Shown one piece after another: positions 18,805-26,975 of a stretch of DNA of 64,000 nucleotides. The stretch covers positions 218,376 to 282,375 of the forward strand of contig NZ_SZQL01000006.1 in assembly GCF_005233845.1 (NCBI RefSeq), read 5' to 3'. Origin of the DNA: Ilyomonas limi (GTDB lineage: Bacteria; Bacteroidota; Bacteroidia; Chitinophagales; Chitinophagaceae). Numbering within the stretch: position 1 is the stretch's first letter; each line of letters begins with the position of its first letter. The position numbers and the translations under genes were made by a program. Below the pieces are notes generated by a model, which worked only from the letters and a program-made list of their open reading frames with translations, ran no database searches and had not been told where the DNA came from.

Positions 18805-19179
18805 ATGCCTAAGCGGAATACAAAAACAAAGCAATTGATTTTTGACTCTTTAAAGAAGGCTGATACAGCAGTAAGCCAGGAAATTTTACAGGCAGAACTG
18901 GGCAATGCGGCGGATAGAGCAACGATCTACAGGGTGCTGAACAGCTTTTGCGATGATGGTATTGTTCATAAAATAATAGGTGACGATGGGAAACAGTATT
19001 TTGCCTATTGCCTAAACTGTGCTGAAAAAAAACACAGCCACAATCACTTCCACTTCCGCTGCCTGCAATGCGGAAAGGTAGAGTGTTTGCCTGAGGAAGT
19101 TGATTGTAAGCTTCCCAAAGGTTATCACGCTGTAAACTTCAACGGATTTATTTCGGGTTATTGCTCCTCATGCTCGTAA
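18805..19179 (+). CDS. Fur family transcriptional repressor
   Basis: 124-residue winged-helix regulator of the Fur/PerR/Zur family. The DNA-binding half contains ADRATIYRVLNSFCDDGIVH. The metal-binding half has the His-rich strand HSHNHFHFRC and two CxxC pairs, CLQCGK and the C-terminal CSSC, which would hold a structural zinc. Which member of the family it is (iron, zinc or peroxide sensor) cannot be decided from sequence. The leader is very short, about 5 nt after the -7 box. Divergent from the redox flavoprotein, which suggests a peroxide or redox role. Confidence 0.9.
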   Translation: MPKRNTKTKQLIFDSLKKADTAVSQEILQAELGNAADRATIYRVLNSFCDDGIVHKIIGDDGKQYFAYCLNCAEKKHSHNHFHFRCLQCGKVECLPEEVDCKLPKGYHAVNFNGFISGYCSSCS

Positions 19180-19294
19180 TAATTAAGGCAAGTTGTACGT
19201 TACAGATGGAGGTTTGGCATAGAGGGAAATAGTGTTTTGTCATTTATCCTGTTGGTAGTTCAGGCACTTCTCTCCTAAGGTCTAAAAGTGTCTA

Positions 19295-19463
19295 TTAGTT
19301 ACGTGTTACTATCTTTAAAATAACATCTTCATCAGCTATATAAATGCTGTAATGAAAACAGATTAAACTTCTAAAACGCCTTGTATCAAAGGTAAAATTT
19401 CTGGTAGTCAGCCTGTAGTTGAATTTGCACAATCGCTGAATAGCATGACAAAAAATGTTCAGG
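19295..19463 (-). pseudogene. Possible remnant of a small gene
   Basis: The minus strand reads NYRLTTRNFTFDTRRF, then SIYIADEDVILKIVTRN and a stop at 19295. The pattern is loosely like the C-terminal strands of RelE/ParE toxins, but there is no start and the frame runs back into the inverted repeat at 19465-19642. In the cassette model this is the position of the next gene downstream of the reductase. Evidence is weak. Confidence 0.2.
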
Positions 19464-19464
19464 G

Positions 19465-19642
19465 TTTTATGCAGGTTGGGGATTAGTCTTCCGCCCGTCC
19501 ACAGCTCGGAAGATTGAATATATGAAGATGAAATTAAGAACAACAGCCGGTAGTTATTCGTCTGCCGAAACTGAAGCCTTGATTTGCAAATTGCTGATGT
19601 TTGCTGGTCAAGCCCAACCTGTATAAAAAACAATGTTAGCGG
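19465..19642 (-). repeat. attC-like inverted repeat, site A
   Basis: Imperfect inverted repeat starting 7 nt after the reductase stop codon. Outer arms TTTTATGCAGGTTGGG (19465-19480) and the complement at 19613-19628 match at 15 of 16 positions. An inner 7-bp hairpin (TCTTCCG with CGGAAGA, 19487-19513) lies within it. A 23-nt segment (19545-19567, core TTATTCGTCTGC) is repeated in site B. The right end is ATGTTAGCGG (19633-19642), also found at the IS110 border. Layout resembles integron attC sites, but the sequence is not the standard consensus. Confidence 0.6.
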
Positions 19643-19649
19643 TTCGTTG

Positions 19650-20222
19650 TTATTGTCTGTTCACTGTGTAATTCAGTTCAGTTACCCCGCAAGTAAATTG
19701 CCGGGTCGTCAATAATTTCAGTTTTATTTTGTCTTTTATGTCTACAAACAATGGAATGCCTCGTCCAAGAATAATTGGATTAACAAATAGCCAGTAGCCG
19801 TCAATTAAGTTTTGTTGAATAAGTGAATGTGTTGCGGTCGGGCTGCCAAAGAGCAAGATATCTTCACCTGCCTGTTGTTTTATTTCATTTATGCTGTCCG
19901 AAAGGTTGTCGCTAATAATTGTTGTGTTCGTCAAATCTGCATCTTTCATTGTTTTTGATAAAACAACCTTGTGAGCTTTGTTATACCACTTTGAATGTTC
20001 AATGTCGTGCTTGCTCGCTGTCGGCTCGTCTCCTGCGGTAGGCCAGTAATTTTCCATCATCTGATAAGTTACTCGTCCATATAATGCAGTGTCGCCTTCG
20101 CCTATGCGCTTACCGATATAATCGAAAATTTCTTCATCCACTTTAATCCAGTCCATTTCTCCGTTCGGCCCTGCCACAAAACCGTCAAGCGATATGTGCA
20201 TAAATGAAATTATTTTTCTCAT
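19650..20222 (-). CDS. Dihydrofolate reductase family protein (RibD C-terminal fold)
   Basis: 190-residue reductase-fold protein. It opens MRKIISFMHISLDGFVAGPN and continues with ALYGRVTYQMMENYWP and the NADPH-loop-like segment DILLFGSPTATHSLIQQ. It ends with NPIILGRGIPLF, all typical of the stand-alone RibD_C/YyaP-YwjB group. True folate reduction is doubtful; most members have no known substrate. It is the second gene of the minus-strand cassette-like block and is flanked on both sides by related inverted repeats in direct orientation. Such genes are common passengers of integron cassettes. Confidence 0.9.
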   Translation of the reverse strand: MRKIISFMHISLDGFVAGPNGEMDWIKVDEEIFDYIGKRIGEGDTALYGRVTYQMMENYWPTAGDEPTASKHDIEHSKWYNKAHKVVLSKTMKDADLTNTTIISDNLSDSINEIKQQAGEDILLFGSPTATHSLIQQNLIDGYWLFVNPIILGRGIPLFVDIKDKIKLKLLTTRQFTCGVTELNYTVNRQ

Positions 20223-20276
20223 ACAGTTCTGTTTTTTATTGTTGTCTATGGTTTGTTATTGTTTTTTTACAATGAC

Positions 20277-20489
20277 CACTAATGGCTCTGGCCTGGTCAT
20301 GGGCTGGCGTTCAATATACATTCTGCCCCAACGTCAGCCGAGCTGCCGGCAGGCAGGTTGAAAAACTGTAGTCGAAGGTAAATACAAAAAGCCGATATTT
20401 ATTCGTCTGCTGTAACTGTTGCTGATAGTGAATCACAGTCTATTGTTATTGCTTCAGCCAACCTATTGCCAAGCCCTGTTATATGCCGT
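20277..20489 (-). repeat. attC-like inverted repeat, site B
   Basis: About 210 bp region with imperfectly complementary ends, roughly 20279-20310 and 20455-20489 (left TGGCTCTGGCCTGG-type text, right CCAAGCCCTGTTATATGCCG). It contains a 23-nt segment (20390-20412) that matches site A at 20 of 23 positions, in the same orientation. The right end overlaps the stop codon of the hydrolase gene. A further short self-complementary GC-rich core, GCTGCCGGCAGGC, is at about 20342-20354. Confidence 0.5.
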
Positions 20490-21219
20490 TTTTTATTTCA
20501 TTCAAAAACTCAATAATGTCTTCAACTGTTTGTTTCTGCTGTTCTTCAAGAGAAATGTCAGCACTGTTGTCCATTAACAGTTTTCCTAAATATCCAAATT
20601 GAGAATGGTTGCCGCCTTTAATTAAAATTAACTTTGAGTTTTGAGGAAGTTTGCTTTTGTTTTCCATTACTTCCGGAACACTGGCAAGTCCGTCTTTTTC
20701 GGCATATATTTTTATTGTCGGGATTGTAAATGTAGACAGGTCAATGTCTCTCGGATGCGAAGTGCCTAATAAAAATAGCCCTTTAAACAAAGCCGGATTT
20801 TCGTAAACAATTTGAGCCGCCATTTTTCCGCCTTGTGAATGTCCGCCCACGACATAACTACCACTATCTAAATTAAAGAGTTCTAGTGTCTTTTTATAAT
20901 CATATTGAGGAAGTCGCCAATCCATTTTCATTAAGTAGCAAGTAAATCCATTTTCAGCAAGTTGCCGGCAAAGCGGAGCATAGGCTTTGGGGTCTGTCAA
21001 ACCACCCTGAAAGAAAATAACATTTATTCCGTTTTTTGCCGTGTCAGACTGGAAAGTTATAAAGTCGTCTGATTGTGTAACAGTTACCAGTTCAGCGTTC
21101 TCAAATGTGTCTCTTGGTAAGTTTCTGGATTGAAAGGTTGTCCAATTCCAGACAAAGAAAACAATGACTAAACTAAACCATATGGTTTTAAAAATTTTTC
21201 GTTTGCTCCAGCGTTTCAT
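20479..21219 (-). CDS. Membrane-anchored alpha/beta hydrolase
   Basis: 246-residue alpha/beta hydrolase with an N-terminal membrane anchor (IWFSLVIVFFVWNW, residues 13-26). The nucleophile elbow GGHSQGG places Ser128, with Asp176 (EKDG) and His205 (GGNHSQFG) completing the triad; the oxyanion region is FFQGGLTDP. The ATG at 21219 is preferred; an upstream start at 21285 would add 22 non-conserved residues before the anchor. The stop codon lies inside site B. Substrate is unknown. Third gene, counting leftward, of the cassette-like block. Confidence 0.87.
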   Translation of the reverse strand: MKRWSKRKIFKTIWFSLVIVFFVWNWTTFQSRNLPRDTFENAELVTVTQSDDFITFQSDTAKNGINVIFFQGGLTDPKAYAPLCRQLAENGFTCYLMKMDWRLPQYDYKKTLELFNLDSGSYVVGGHSQGGKMAAQIVYENPALFKGLFLLGTSHPRDIDLSTFTIPTIKIYAEKDGLASVPEVMENKSKLPQNSKLILIKGGNHSQFGYLGKLLMDNSADISLEEQQKQTVEDIIEFLNEIKNGI

Positions 21220-21389
21220 AAACTTTTTGTAAGCAATAAAATTCCTGTCAATAAAAGTATAATGACCATCGCTGAAACAACCCAAAGTTTCTTTCTTTCT
21301 TTTGTTTTTGATAAGTGTTCTCCTAACATATTTTGTAAGTTTTATTTTTTCTAATGAATTGATGATGGTTGCCCTAAATGGCTTATAAC

Positions 21390-21516
21390 GGATTAGGTAT
21401 TTGCGATGGTGCGGCAGGCTTGCACGTCAGCTTGGATAAAGCTATAGAGTTTAATAGAATTCCTCATGTTCAGCCAAGGTTCGTCGAGCCGCTATGGCAG
21501 CAAACCTTATCCTATG
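21390..21516 (-). repeat. attC-like inverted repeat, site C, interrupted by IS110
   Basis: Arms at 21390-21415 (starting GGATTAGGTATTTGC and ending GTGCGGC) and 21488-21512 (GCCGCTATGG... CTTATCC) are imperfect complements, with a central portion of about 70 nt. The right end TATG (21513-21516) is followed by foreign sequence of the IS element. The missing end, ATGTTAGCGG, is found on the other side of the IS at 22781-22790; the same ten bases end site A. Confidence 0.55.
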
Positions 21517-21571
21517 TTTACAATTCAGTAAATTCACTATAGAGAAGTAAAGAGACAATTGAAAGAACAAG

Positions 21572-21637
21572 GGAGCGGAATAAGATGCTCAAACCTGATA
21601 GGCATGTAAGCCTTTACAACATGATTATCCCTGCTCC
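21572..21637 (+). ncRNA. Candidate bridge RNA 5' stem-loop of the IS110 element
   Basis: Within the non-coding left part, GGAGCGGAATAA (21572-21583) pairs imperfectly with TTATCCCTGCTCC (21625-21637), and a 4-bp hairpin (AGGC/GCCT, 21600-21613) lies inside. Recent work on IS621 showed that IS110 elements make a structured guide RNA from this region. The remaining part, to 21780, would hold target- and donor-binding loops, which could not be placed by eye. Confidence 0.4.
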
Positions 21638-21780
21638 TTTTCTTACCCGATGCTGAATAGTTCACCAGTACTTTACTTAGAAAAGTCTGAATTAGGATAG
21701 ATAGCACAGTGTAAGAGCTTGTTCTTCCTTGTTTTCCCTACTTTAAAACTACAACTTTTCACCAATCAAAATGCAAGGGT

Positions 21781-22760
21781 ATGAAAAATGAAAAATTGTG
21801 CTGTGGTATTGATGTATCACAAAACACACTGGATGTTGCCTATCAGAATAATCTTGGTGACATCTTCCATATCAAGGTAGGCAATAACAACAAAGGCTTT
21901 GAAACCATCCTGGCACACACCGGCACCACTTACCACTTTGTTATGGAAGCTACGGGTGTTTACTACGTGCGCCTTGCCTTCTTTTTGCATGCAAAAGGAT
22001 TTGCCACAAGTGTAGTTAATGCACTGAGCATTAAGCGCTATATTCAGATGCAAGGGGAAAGAAACAAAACAGATAAGAAGGATGCCGGATGGATATGCCG
22101 CTATGCTATGGACCAGTGTCCTGAGTTGTGGCAAATGCCTGATGCAGCTTATTTTGAGAGCAAACAGCTTTACAATACTATACGCGACTATAGTGAACAG
22201 ATCAAGCGTTATAATAACCAGCTGCACAGCCTGCGCTTATTGCCAATACAAAGGATGCAATAAGGTCACTGGAGAAAATGAAAGTACTGCTTGAAAAAGA
22301 AATGCACTCAATAGAAGTAAAACCTGAAGCTTTGCTGATGCAGTGGCAACCTCAGCAGGTTAAAAATATAAGCAGCGTTAAAGCTATTGGAAAAAGAGCT
22401 ACCGCTATGCTCATCATCTTTACCCAAGGCTTTCGTTATACCCACAACTACCGCCAACTGATCAGTTTTGCTGGTCTCAGTCCACGACAATACAGCAGTG
22501 GCACCAGTATAATCGGTAAGTCTAAAATATGCAAGAAAGGAGGCAAGCCCATGCGTGATGTGCTGTACATGTGTGCTATGAGTGCTATCAAAACCAATAC
22601 TGCATGTAAAGCTTTGTATGAGCGATTGAGAGCAAAAGGGAAATCGGGTAAACTGTCCCTAATAGCAGTATGTAACAAACTGCTCAAACAGGTTTTTGCA
22701 GTGGTAAAAAACAACACTTTATACCAACCAAATTATTGCTCCGCCAAACCAGCAAATTAA
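21781..22760 (+). pseudogene. IS110-family transposase, frameshifted
   Basis: First frame (21781-22263) encodes the DEDD RuvC-like half: Asp10 in CCGIDVSQNTLDVA, Glu in FVMEATGVYY, and the two Asp of KTDKKDA. Near 22230 the frame is lost after HSL, and reading continues in the +2 frame as IANTKDAIRSLEKMK. The second half has the Tnp_20 domain SSVKAIGKRATAMLI and SFAGLSPRQYSSGTSI, then GKSKICKKGGKPMRD. A single-base loss in the run AGCCTGCGC explains the break. No slippery heptamer is seen, so programmed frameshifting is unlikely. Confidence 0.88.
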
Positions 22761-22803
22761 TTTGGTTTTTTACACAGTTCATGTTAGCGGTATGTGCCTT
22801 TTG

Positions 22804-23124
22804 TCAAGGTAATTGAAATAAGAGTTTGAGTTTGTTATTTAATTCTGTCATTTCCGTTGGTCCAAGTCTGCCCAAAAGTCCTTTGGCTAAAGACCTGTCT
22901 AACGTCGCAATCTTACTTGTTCGGATGAGTGATTGCTTTCTAAGTCTGTTTGTGGCAGTTGGAGTTAGCAGCACGTCAGTAGGCTCTTGCCAGCCAAGTT
23001 GTGTCGTAATAAAGCAAACTGTAATGTCAAGGTTTGTGTTAGCAAGAACAACAGCCGGACGGAGTTTACTACCGCTCAGGTCAGTAAAGGGAAAAGTAAT
23101 AAGCACAATGTCGCCCTTAGCCAT
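22804..23124 (-). CDS. MazF/PemK-type toxin
   Basis: 106-residue CcdB/PemK-fold protein, an endoribonuclease toxin of type II toxin-antitoxin systems. The start KGDIVLITFPFTDLSGSKLR and the following RPAVVLAN match the MazF family closely, and the segment LIRTSKIATLDRSLAKGLLG carries the usual second-half motif. Its ATG overlaps the end of the antitoxin gene by 8 nt, which couples translation. The stop is 13 nt from the right border of the interrupted attC-like site; toxin-antitoxin pairs often stabilise cassette arrays. Confidence 0.92.
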   Translation of the reverse strand: MAKGDIVLITFPFTDLSGSKLRPAVVLANTNLDITVCFITTQLGWQEPTDVLLTPTATNRLRKQSLIRTSKIATLDRSLAKGLLGRLGPTEMTELNNKLKLLFQLP

Positions 23125-23347
23125 TGTACACTTCCTTTAAGTCATCTACTGAATAAAGGTCTTCTTCATTATGTAAAAAGTCGAAAGTCTGGCTGTCGGA
23201 AGTCAGCTTTTGAATGCCTTGCATCAATAAGTGCTCCTCATAACGTTTGGTCACGAAGTCGGCAAAATCAGAAATTGCTTCTGCTTTTTCTTCCGGTAAT
23301 TGGTTAATAGCCTTTATCGTCCGCTCAATGATTGCTTGTCGAGTCAT
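23117..23347 (-). CDS. Antitoxin of the MazF-type toxin
   Basis: 76-residue acidic, helix-rich protein: TIKAINQLPEEKAEAISDFA, then DFVTKRYEEHLLMQGIQKL, ending in the acidic tail NEEDLYSVDDLKEVYNG. The tail would neutralise the toxin by wrapping into its active site. The N-terminus has no obvious AbrB or MetJ DNA-binding domain, so autoregulation is uncertain. It is the upstream partner and overlaps the toxin gene by 8 nt. Assignment rests on gene order and size rather than on a recognised domain. Confidence 0.8.
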   Translation of the reverse strand: MTRQAIIERTIKAINQLPEEKAEAISDFADFVTKRYEEHLLMQGIQKLTSDSQTFDFLHNEEDLYSVDDLKEVYNG

Positions 23348-23557
23348 GTCAATGAATTTATCACGTCCGTAAAGATAACAATTTTGAACAAGTAGGAAAT
23401 GTCACAACGGCATTACAGCCAACTCTCAAATATACGCAACTCCAAATACCAAACGTTCGCAAATTCATTCAGAAGCAGGTGTATATACGCAATACACAGC
23501 AGGAAAACATTCGTATTCGTCAATTTTTCTGTAACTTTCCTTTACTAATTGCCCTTT

Positions 23558-25303
23558 ATGAAAAAGCTCCTTCCCCTGTTGATAGCAGCTTTTGCTTCTG
23601 CTGCATTCATCCATGCAGGTATCACTTCACACCTGTCTTCAAAAGAAGCTGTTCAGAAAACTTTATGGTACAAAAAACAATACACCCTAAGCTGTAGCCC
23701 CAACCTGGTGCTGTTTGATGTGGATGACAGTGCCAATGCCATTCCCCTGCTAAGCGGCTGGGGCGATTATCGCATGCCGGTATCTGAAACAAACGACAGT
23801 GCACGCATTTACTTTGAGCAGGGCATTAATATGTATTATGCTTTTCATATCATCGAAGCAGTAGCATCGTTTGAAAAAGCTACTCAATTTGACCCAAACT
23901 TTGCAATGGGCTATTGGGGCAAGGCATTAGCTTATGGACCAAACATTAACGATTATGGTTATGCTGCCTCACCCGACGCATTGGTGGCTGTGGCGAAAGC
24001 TATTGCCAATAAGAATAACTGCACACCGGTAGAGCTAGCTCTTATTGACGCAATGACTGTCCGATACAGTGCCGATACAACCCAAACACGTGAGCACTTA
24101 AACCAACTATATGCTGATGCAATGAAAAAAGTATATCAGCAAAACACCAATAATCCCGATGTAGGTGCTTTATATGCCGATGCCCTCATGCTGTTGCATC
24201 CATGGGATTTTTACAATAAAGCAGGTAAAGAAAAAACGTGGACGCCGGAGATCGTGCAAACGCTGGAGCGTGTTTTGAAAATAAGCCCCAATCATCCCGG
24301 TGCGGCACATTATTACATACATGCAGTGGAGGCTTCAAGCCATCCTGAAAGAGCATTGGCAGTTTCGGATATGTTGCCTTTGCTAATGCCTGGCTTATCG
24401 CACATAGTGCACATGCCGGCTCATATTTACATCCGTACAGGCAATTATAAAAAAGGCGAAGCAGTTAATGATCTGGCAGTAAAGCGCTATTACGATTACC
24501 TTACTAAATATGCTCCGGTAGCTAACAATACACCACTGTATCTCATTCACAATCTTCACATGCAGGCAACATGTGCCAATATGGATGGTAAGTTTAAAAC
24601 AGCCGAAAAATTATCAATAGATACGCGCAACAGCTTTGATAGCAGCTGGCAAAGTATGCCCGACTTCTTTGGTGTATTTGTACAATATATTTATATGACA
24701 CCTTATTTAACCCTTATCCGTTTTGGTAAATGGGATGATATTTTGCAAACACCCGAAATACCTGCCAGCTACGTGTACGGCAATCTGATTTGGCATTATG
24801 GAAGAGGATTGGCATATGCAAGAAAGCATCAGTTTGATAATGCATCAAAAGAATTGCAGGCGGTACAACAGGGTATGACCAACAGCCAGTTGAGTGCACC
24901 GGCACCCTCCTATGCAAATCCGGGTATTAACGGTGCAGGCGTGGCAGAGAAAATATTGCAGGGCGTGATTGCTGAAGAACAAAATAATCTGCCCGCTTCC
25001 ATCCTCTTTTTGCAGGAAGCAGTAAACAGGGAAGATTCGATGATTTATAATGAACCCAAAGACTGGGTGCATCCTGCACGGCAATACTTAGGCACTGTTC
25101 TATTGAAAGCCAAACAATATGCCGCAGCGGAAAAAGTGTTTAAAGATGATTTGTACTTCAATCCAAACAATGGCTGGTCTTATACCGGATTAAATCGGGC
25201 TTTAAGGCTTCAGGATAAAAAGGGCGAAGCGGCTGCCGTACAGCAGAAAGCAGCAATAGCTTTTGCAGATAGTGATGAAAAAATTACTGATGCCGTGTTT
25301 TAA
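23558..25303 (+). CDS. Exported tetratricopeptide-repeat protein
   Basis: 581-residue periplasmic protein. A signal peptide covers residues 1-20 (AAFASAAFIHAG); the ATG at 23558 is preferred to a TTG at 23549. TPR-like helical pairs begin at ARIYFEQGINMYYAFHIIEA and VASFEKATQFDPNFAMGYWG, continue with VLKISPNHPGAAHYYIHAVE, and end with AAEKVFKDDLYFNPNNGWSY and GLNRALRLQDKKGEA. The motif HIVHMPAHIYIRTGNY is characteristic of a conserved group of such proteins in Bacteroidota and Proteobacteria. Function is not known; TPRs suggest protein binding. Confidence 0.85.
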   Translation: MKKLLPLLIAAFASAAFIHAGITSHLSSKEAVQKTLWYKKQYTLSCSPNLVLFDVDDSANAIPLLSGWGDYRMPVSETNDSARIYFEQGINMYYAFHIIEAVASFEKATQFDPNFAMGYWGKALAYGPNINDYGYAASPDALVAVAKAIANKNNCTPVELALIDAMTVRYSADTTQTREHLNQLYADAMKKVYQQNTNNPDVGALYADALMLLHPWDFYNKAGKEKTWTPEIVQTLERVLKISPNHPGAAHYYIHAVEASSHPERALAVSDMLPLLMPGLSHIVHMPAHIYIRTGNYKKGEAVNDLAVKRYYDYLTKYAPVANNTPLYLIHNLHMQATCANMDGKFKTAEKLSIDTRNSFDSSWQSMPDFFGVFVQYIYMTPYLTLIRFGKWDDILQTPEIPASYVYGNLIWHYGRGLAYARKHQFDNASKELQAVQQGMTNSQLSAPAPSYANPGINGAGVAEKILQGVIAEEQNNLPASILFLQEAVNREDSMIYNEPKDWVHPARQYLGTVLLKAKQYAAAEKVFKDDLYFNPNNGWSYTGLNRALRLQDKKGEAAAVQQKAAIAFADSDEKITDAVF

Positions 25304-25475
25304 TGTATTACCTATTGCAGCATATCTTTCCCCGCTCTATATTTTTATTGCTGGGGACATATTCAGCCGCTGTAGAAATTACATTTTTTCAGCATATCGG
25401 TTCATAAAATAATTTGTATAACCGCTTATTTTTTATTTATCTTCAATTAACCTTCCACCTAAAACATTCATACCC

Positions 25476-25895
25476 ATGAAAACAGCTAATGATTTTCTCA
25501 CTGAAATTGATTATCTCACAGAACACAATGGCATCGTAAAAACATTACAGTATTACATTGATGGCTCGCGTGCCGGCAACAGCGATTTGATGCGTCCCGG
25601 CTTTCACCCCGACGCTACGTTGGTTGGCTATGTTGATGGCAATTTGTTGTTTACTCCCATTAAAGTATTATTTGACTGGATTGACGAGAATGGACCTGCA
25701 CCCGACATTGAACCCGATTTTGCCAGTATTGAAATCTTAAACACCATTGCGGTTGTCCGGCTTGAGATAAAGCAATGGTCAGGCAATCTTGCAGGCTCTG
25801 GCGTTCACATGTCCGATCTTTTTAATCTCGTTAAAACGGAAGACGGCTGGAAAATTTCGCAGAAACTGTTTCACTGGCATTCGCAGCAAATGTAA
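25476..25895 (+). CDS. NTF2-like (SnoaL/lumazine-binding) family protein
   Basis: 139-residue cytoplasmic protein with the NTF2-like cone fold: LQYYIDGSRAGNSDLMRPGF at the start of helix 2-3, the strand FHPDATLVGYVDG, and the C-terminal strands IAVVRLEIKQWSG and SDLFNLVKTEDGWKISQKLF. This is the nuclear transport factor 2 / putative lumazine-binding group, used for ligand binding or as small enzymes. It is a single gene with 170 nt on either side. Confidence 0.87.
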   Translation: MKTANDFLTEIDYLTEHNGIVKTLQYYIDGSRAGNSDLMRPGFHPDATLVGYVDGNLLFTPIKVLFDWIDENGPAPDIEPDFASIEILNTIAVVRLEIKQWSGNLAGSGVHMSDLFNLVKTEDGWKISQKLFHWHSQQM

Positions 25896-26064
25896 GATTG
25901 CTTACTGCTAGTGGGTGTATCATCCGCCAGTAGTAATTTAAAATGGGATTTTGTTGGTAGCAACCCTATTCTGACACTTCGCAAAAGTGTGAAAAAACAA
26001 TTGCATGAGACACTTCTTAAAAATTACCAGAAAAAATAATTTTTTCATCCTTATAACATAAATC

Positions 26065-26532
26065 ATGAAACAAGTTAAACGCAACATTTACTTCTTTATA
26101 CTGATTTCGGCTTTATTGCTAATTAGTTGTAATCAGTCTGCAACTACTTCAGAAAATAGTAATATGGATACCACCTCATCTGTTACAAACACGGATACAG
26201 CTTCAGCGTTCGCATACGACCCGGCAATGGATCCGTTGACGGTAGGAGCACAATTCTCTAAAAAGCTTGGTGATACTTTGAATATAAAGATGTTTGAGGT
26301 GACACTAAAACCGGGAGATTCCGTTGCTATTCACACACACCCAGACCATTCCTTTTATGTTATACAAGGAGGCAAAATTGAAGTGACCATGCAGGGAATG
26401 GATAAACAAATAATGGAATTAAAAGCAGGAACCGGATGGATAGGTGGCCCCACAACAGACTTTGGTAAGAACATTGGTAATACTACAGTAAAATGGGTTG
26501 AAACTGATGTTTACAGGCCACGAGGTAAATAA
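26065..26532 (+). CDS. Cupin-domain lipoprotein
   Basis: 155-residue lipoprotein. The lipobox LLLISC puts the lipidated Cys at about residue 22, followed by a Ser/Thr-rich linker (residues 25-55). The rest is one cupin domain: KPGDSVAIHTHPDHSFYVIQ carries the metal-ligand histidines and is followed by GGKIEVTMQG and the second motif GWIGGPTTDFGKNIGNTTVK. Metal and substrate are unknown. It may act at the periplasmic face of the membrane. Confidence 0.85.
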   Translation: MKQVKRNIYFFILISALLLISCNQSATTSENSNMDTTSSVTNTDTASAFAYDPAMDPLTVGAQFSKKLGDTLNIKMFEVTLKPGDSVAIHTHPDHSFYVIQGGKIEVTMQGMDKQIMELKAGTGWIGGPTTDFGKNIGNTTVKWVETDVYRPRGK

Positions 26533-26975
26533 ATTTTAAAAAGATAAGATACATCTCCCAACAATTTAACCTTTAAAGTGTCTTCTTTTTGTGCTGCTAC
26601 ACGCGTTATAAAGAATCCACGGCAGAGAAGCCGGTAACAGACAGTTCTGCCGAATAAGCAATAGCTTTTGTGTGGCTGCACAAAAAAGAAGATATAGAAT
26701 TGTAAGGGATTTTTTATACTACAGAGACTGATTTGATAATCATACATTTCATTCCTTTATCTTCTTTACGTTCCGGTTTTATCTATCCACGCTGCGCTTT
26801 TATCATATTGTAATTTAAAGATAGCCCCAATCCTAAAATAAAGTAGCAACTAGTTTACATGACTACATTCCTGTCAAAAATTATTAAATGCTGTAAAACA
26901 ATACCATGTAAGAATATAAAATTTTAAACGCTTTTCAAAACGGCGGGGTGCACGTTTCACTTTATTTTTGCAGTA
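26533..26975. other. Intergenic region with one promoter element
   Basis: No gene is supported. A short open stretch near 26600-26660 (YKESTAEKPVTDSSAE before a stop) looks like the tail of a lost lipoprotein. The -7 box TATTTTTG (26963-26970) matches the consensus and lies 5 nt upstream of the MFS transporter start. Confidence 0.45.

Larger units (their letters stand above)
21517..22780 (+). mobile_element. IS110-family insertion sequence
   Basis: About 1.26 kb element with a 260-nt non-coding left part and one transposase frame. Borders are inferred from flanking logic: the left flank ends ATG (21514-21516) and the right flank begins ATG (22781-22783). Rejoining the flanks reconstructs an attC-like site ending TTAGCGG. 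IS110 elements lack terminal inverted repeats, as seen here. The long left non-coding part and very short right end fit the IS110 subgroup that encodes a bridge RNA upstream of the transposase. The transposase is frameshifted, so the copy is probably inactive. Confidence 0.8.

Noticed and set aside
21781..22760. Programmed frameshift in the IS110 transposase
   Set aside because: IS110 transposases are normally one frame, and no slippery heptamer or downstream structure is evident near the shift.
25896..25960. Possible terminator hairpin after the NTF2-like gene
   Set aside because: The arms (TACTGCTAGTGG and CCGCCAGTAGT) match at only about 7 of 11 positions and no T-run follows.
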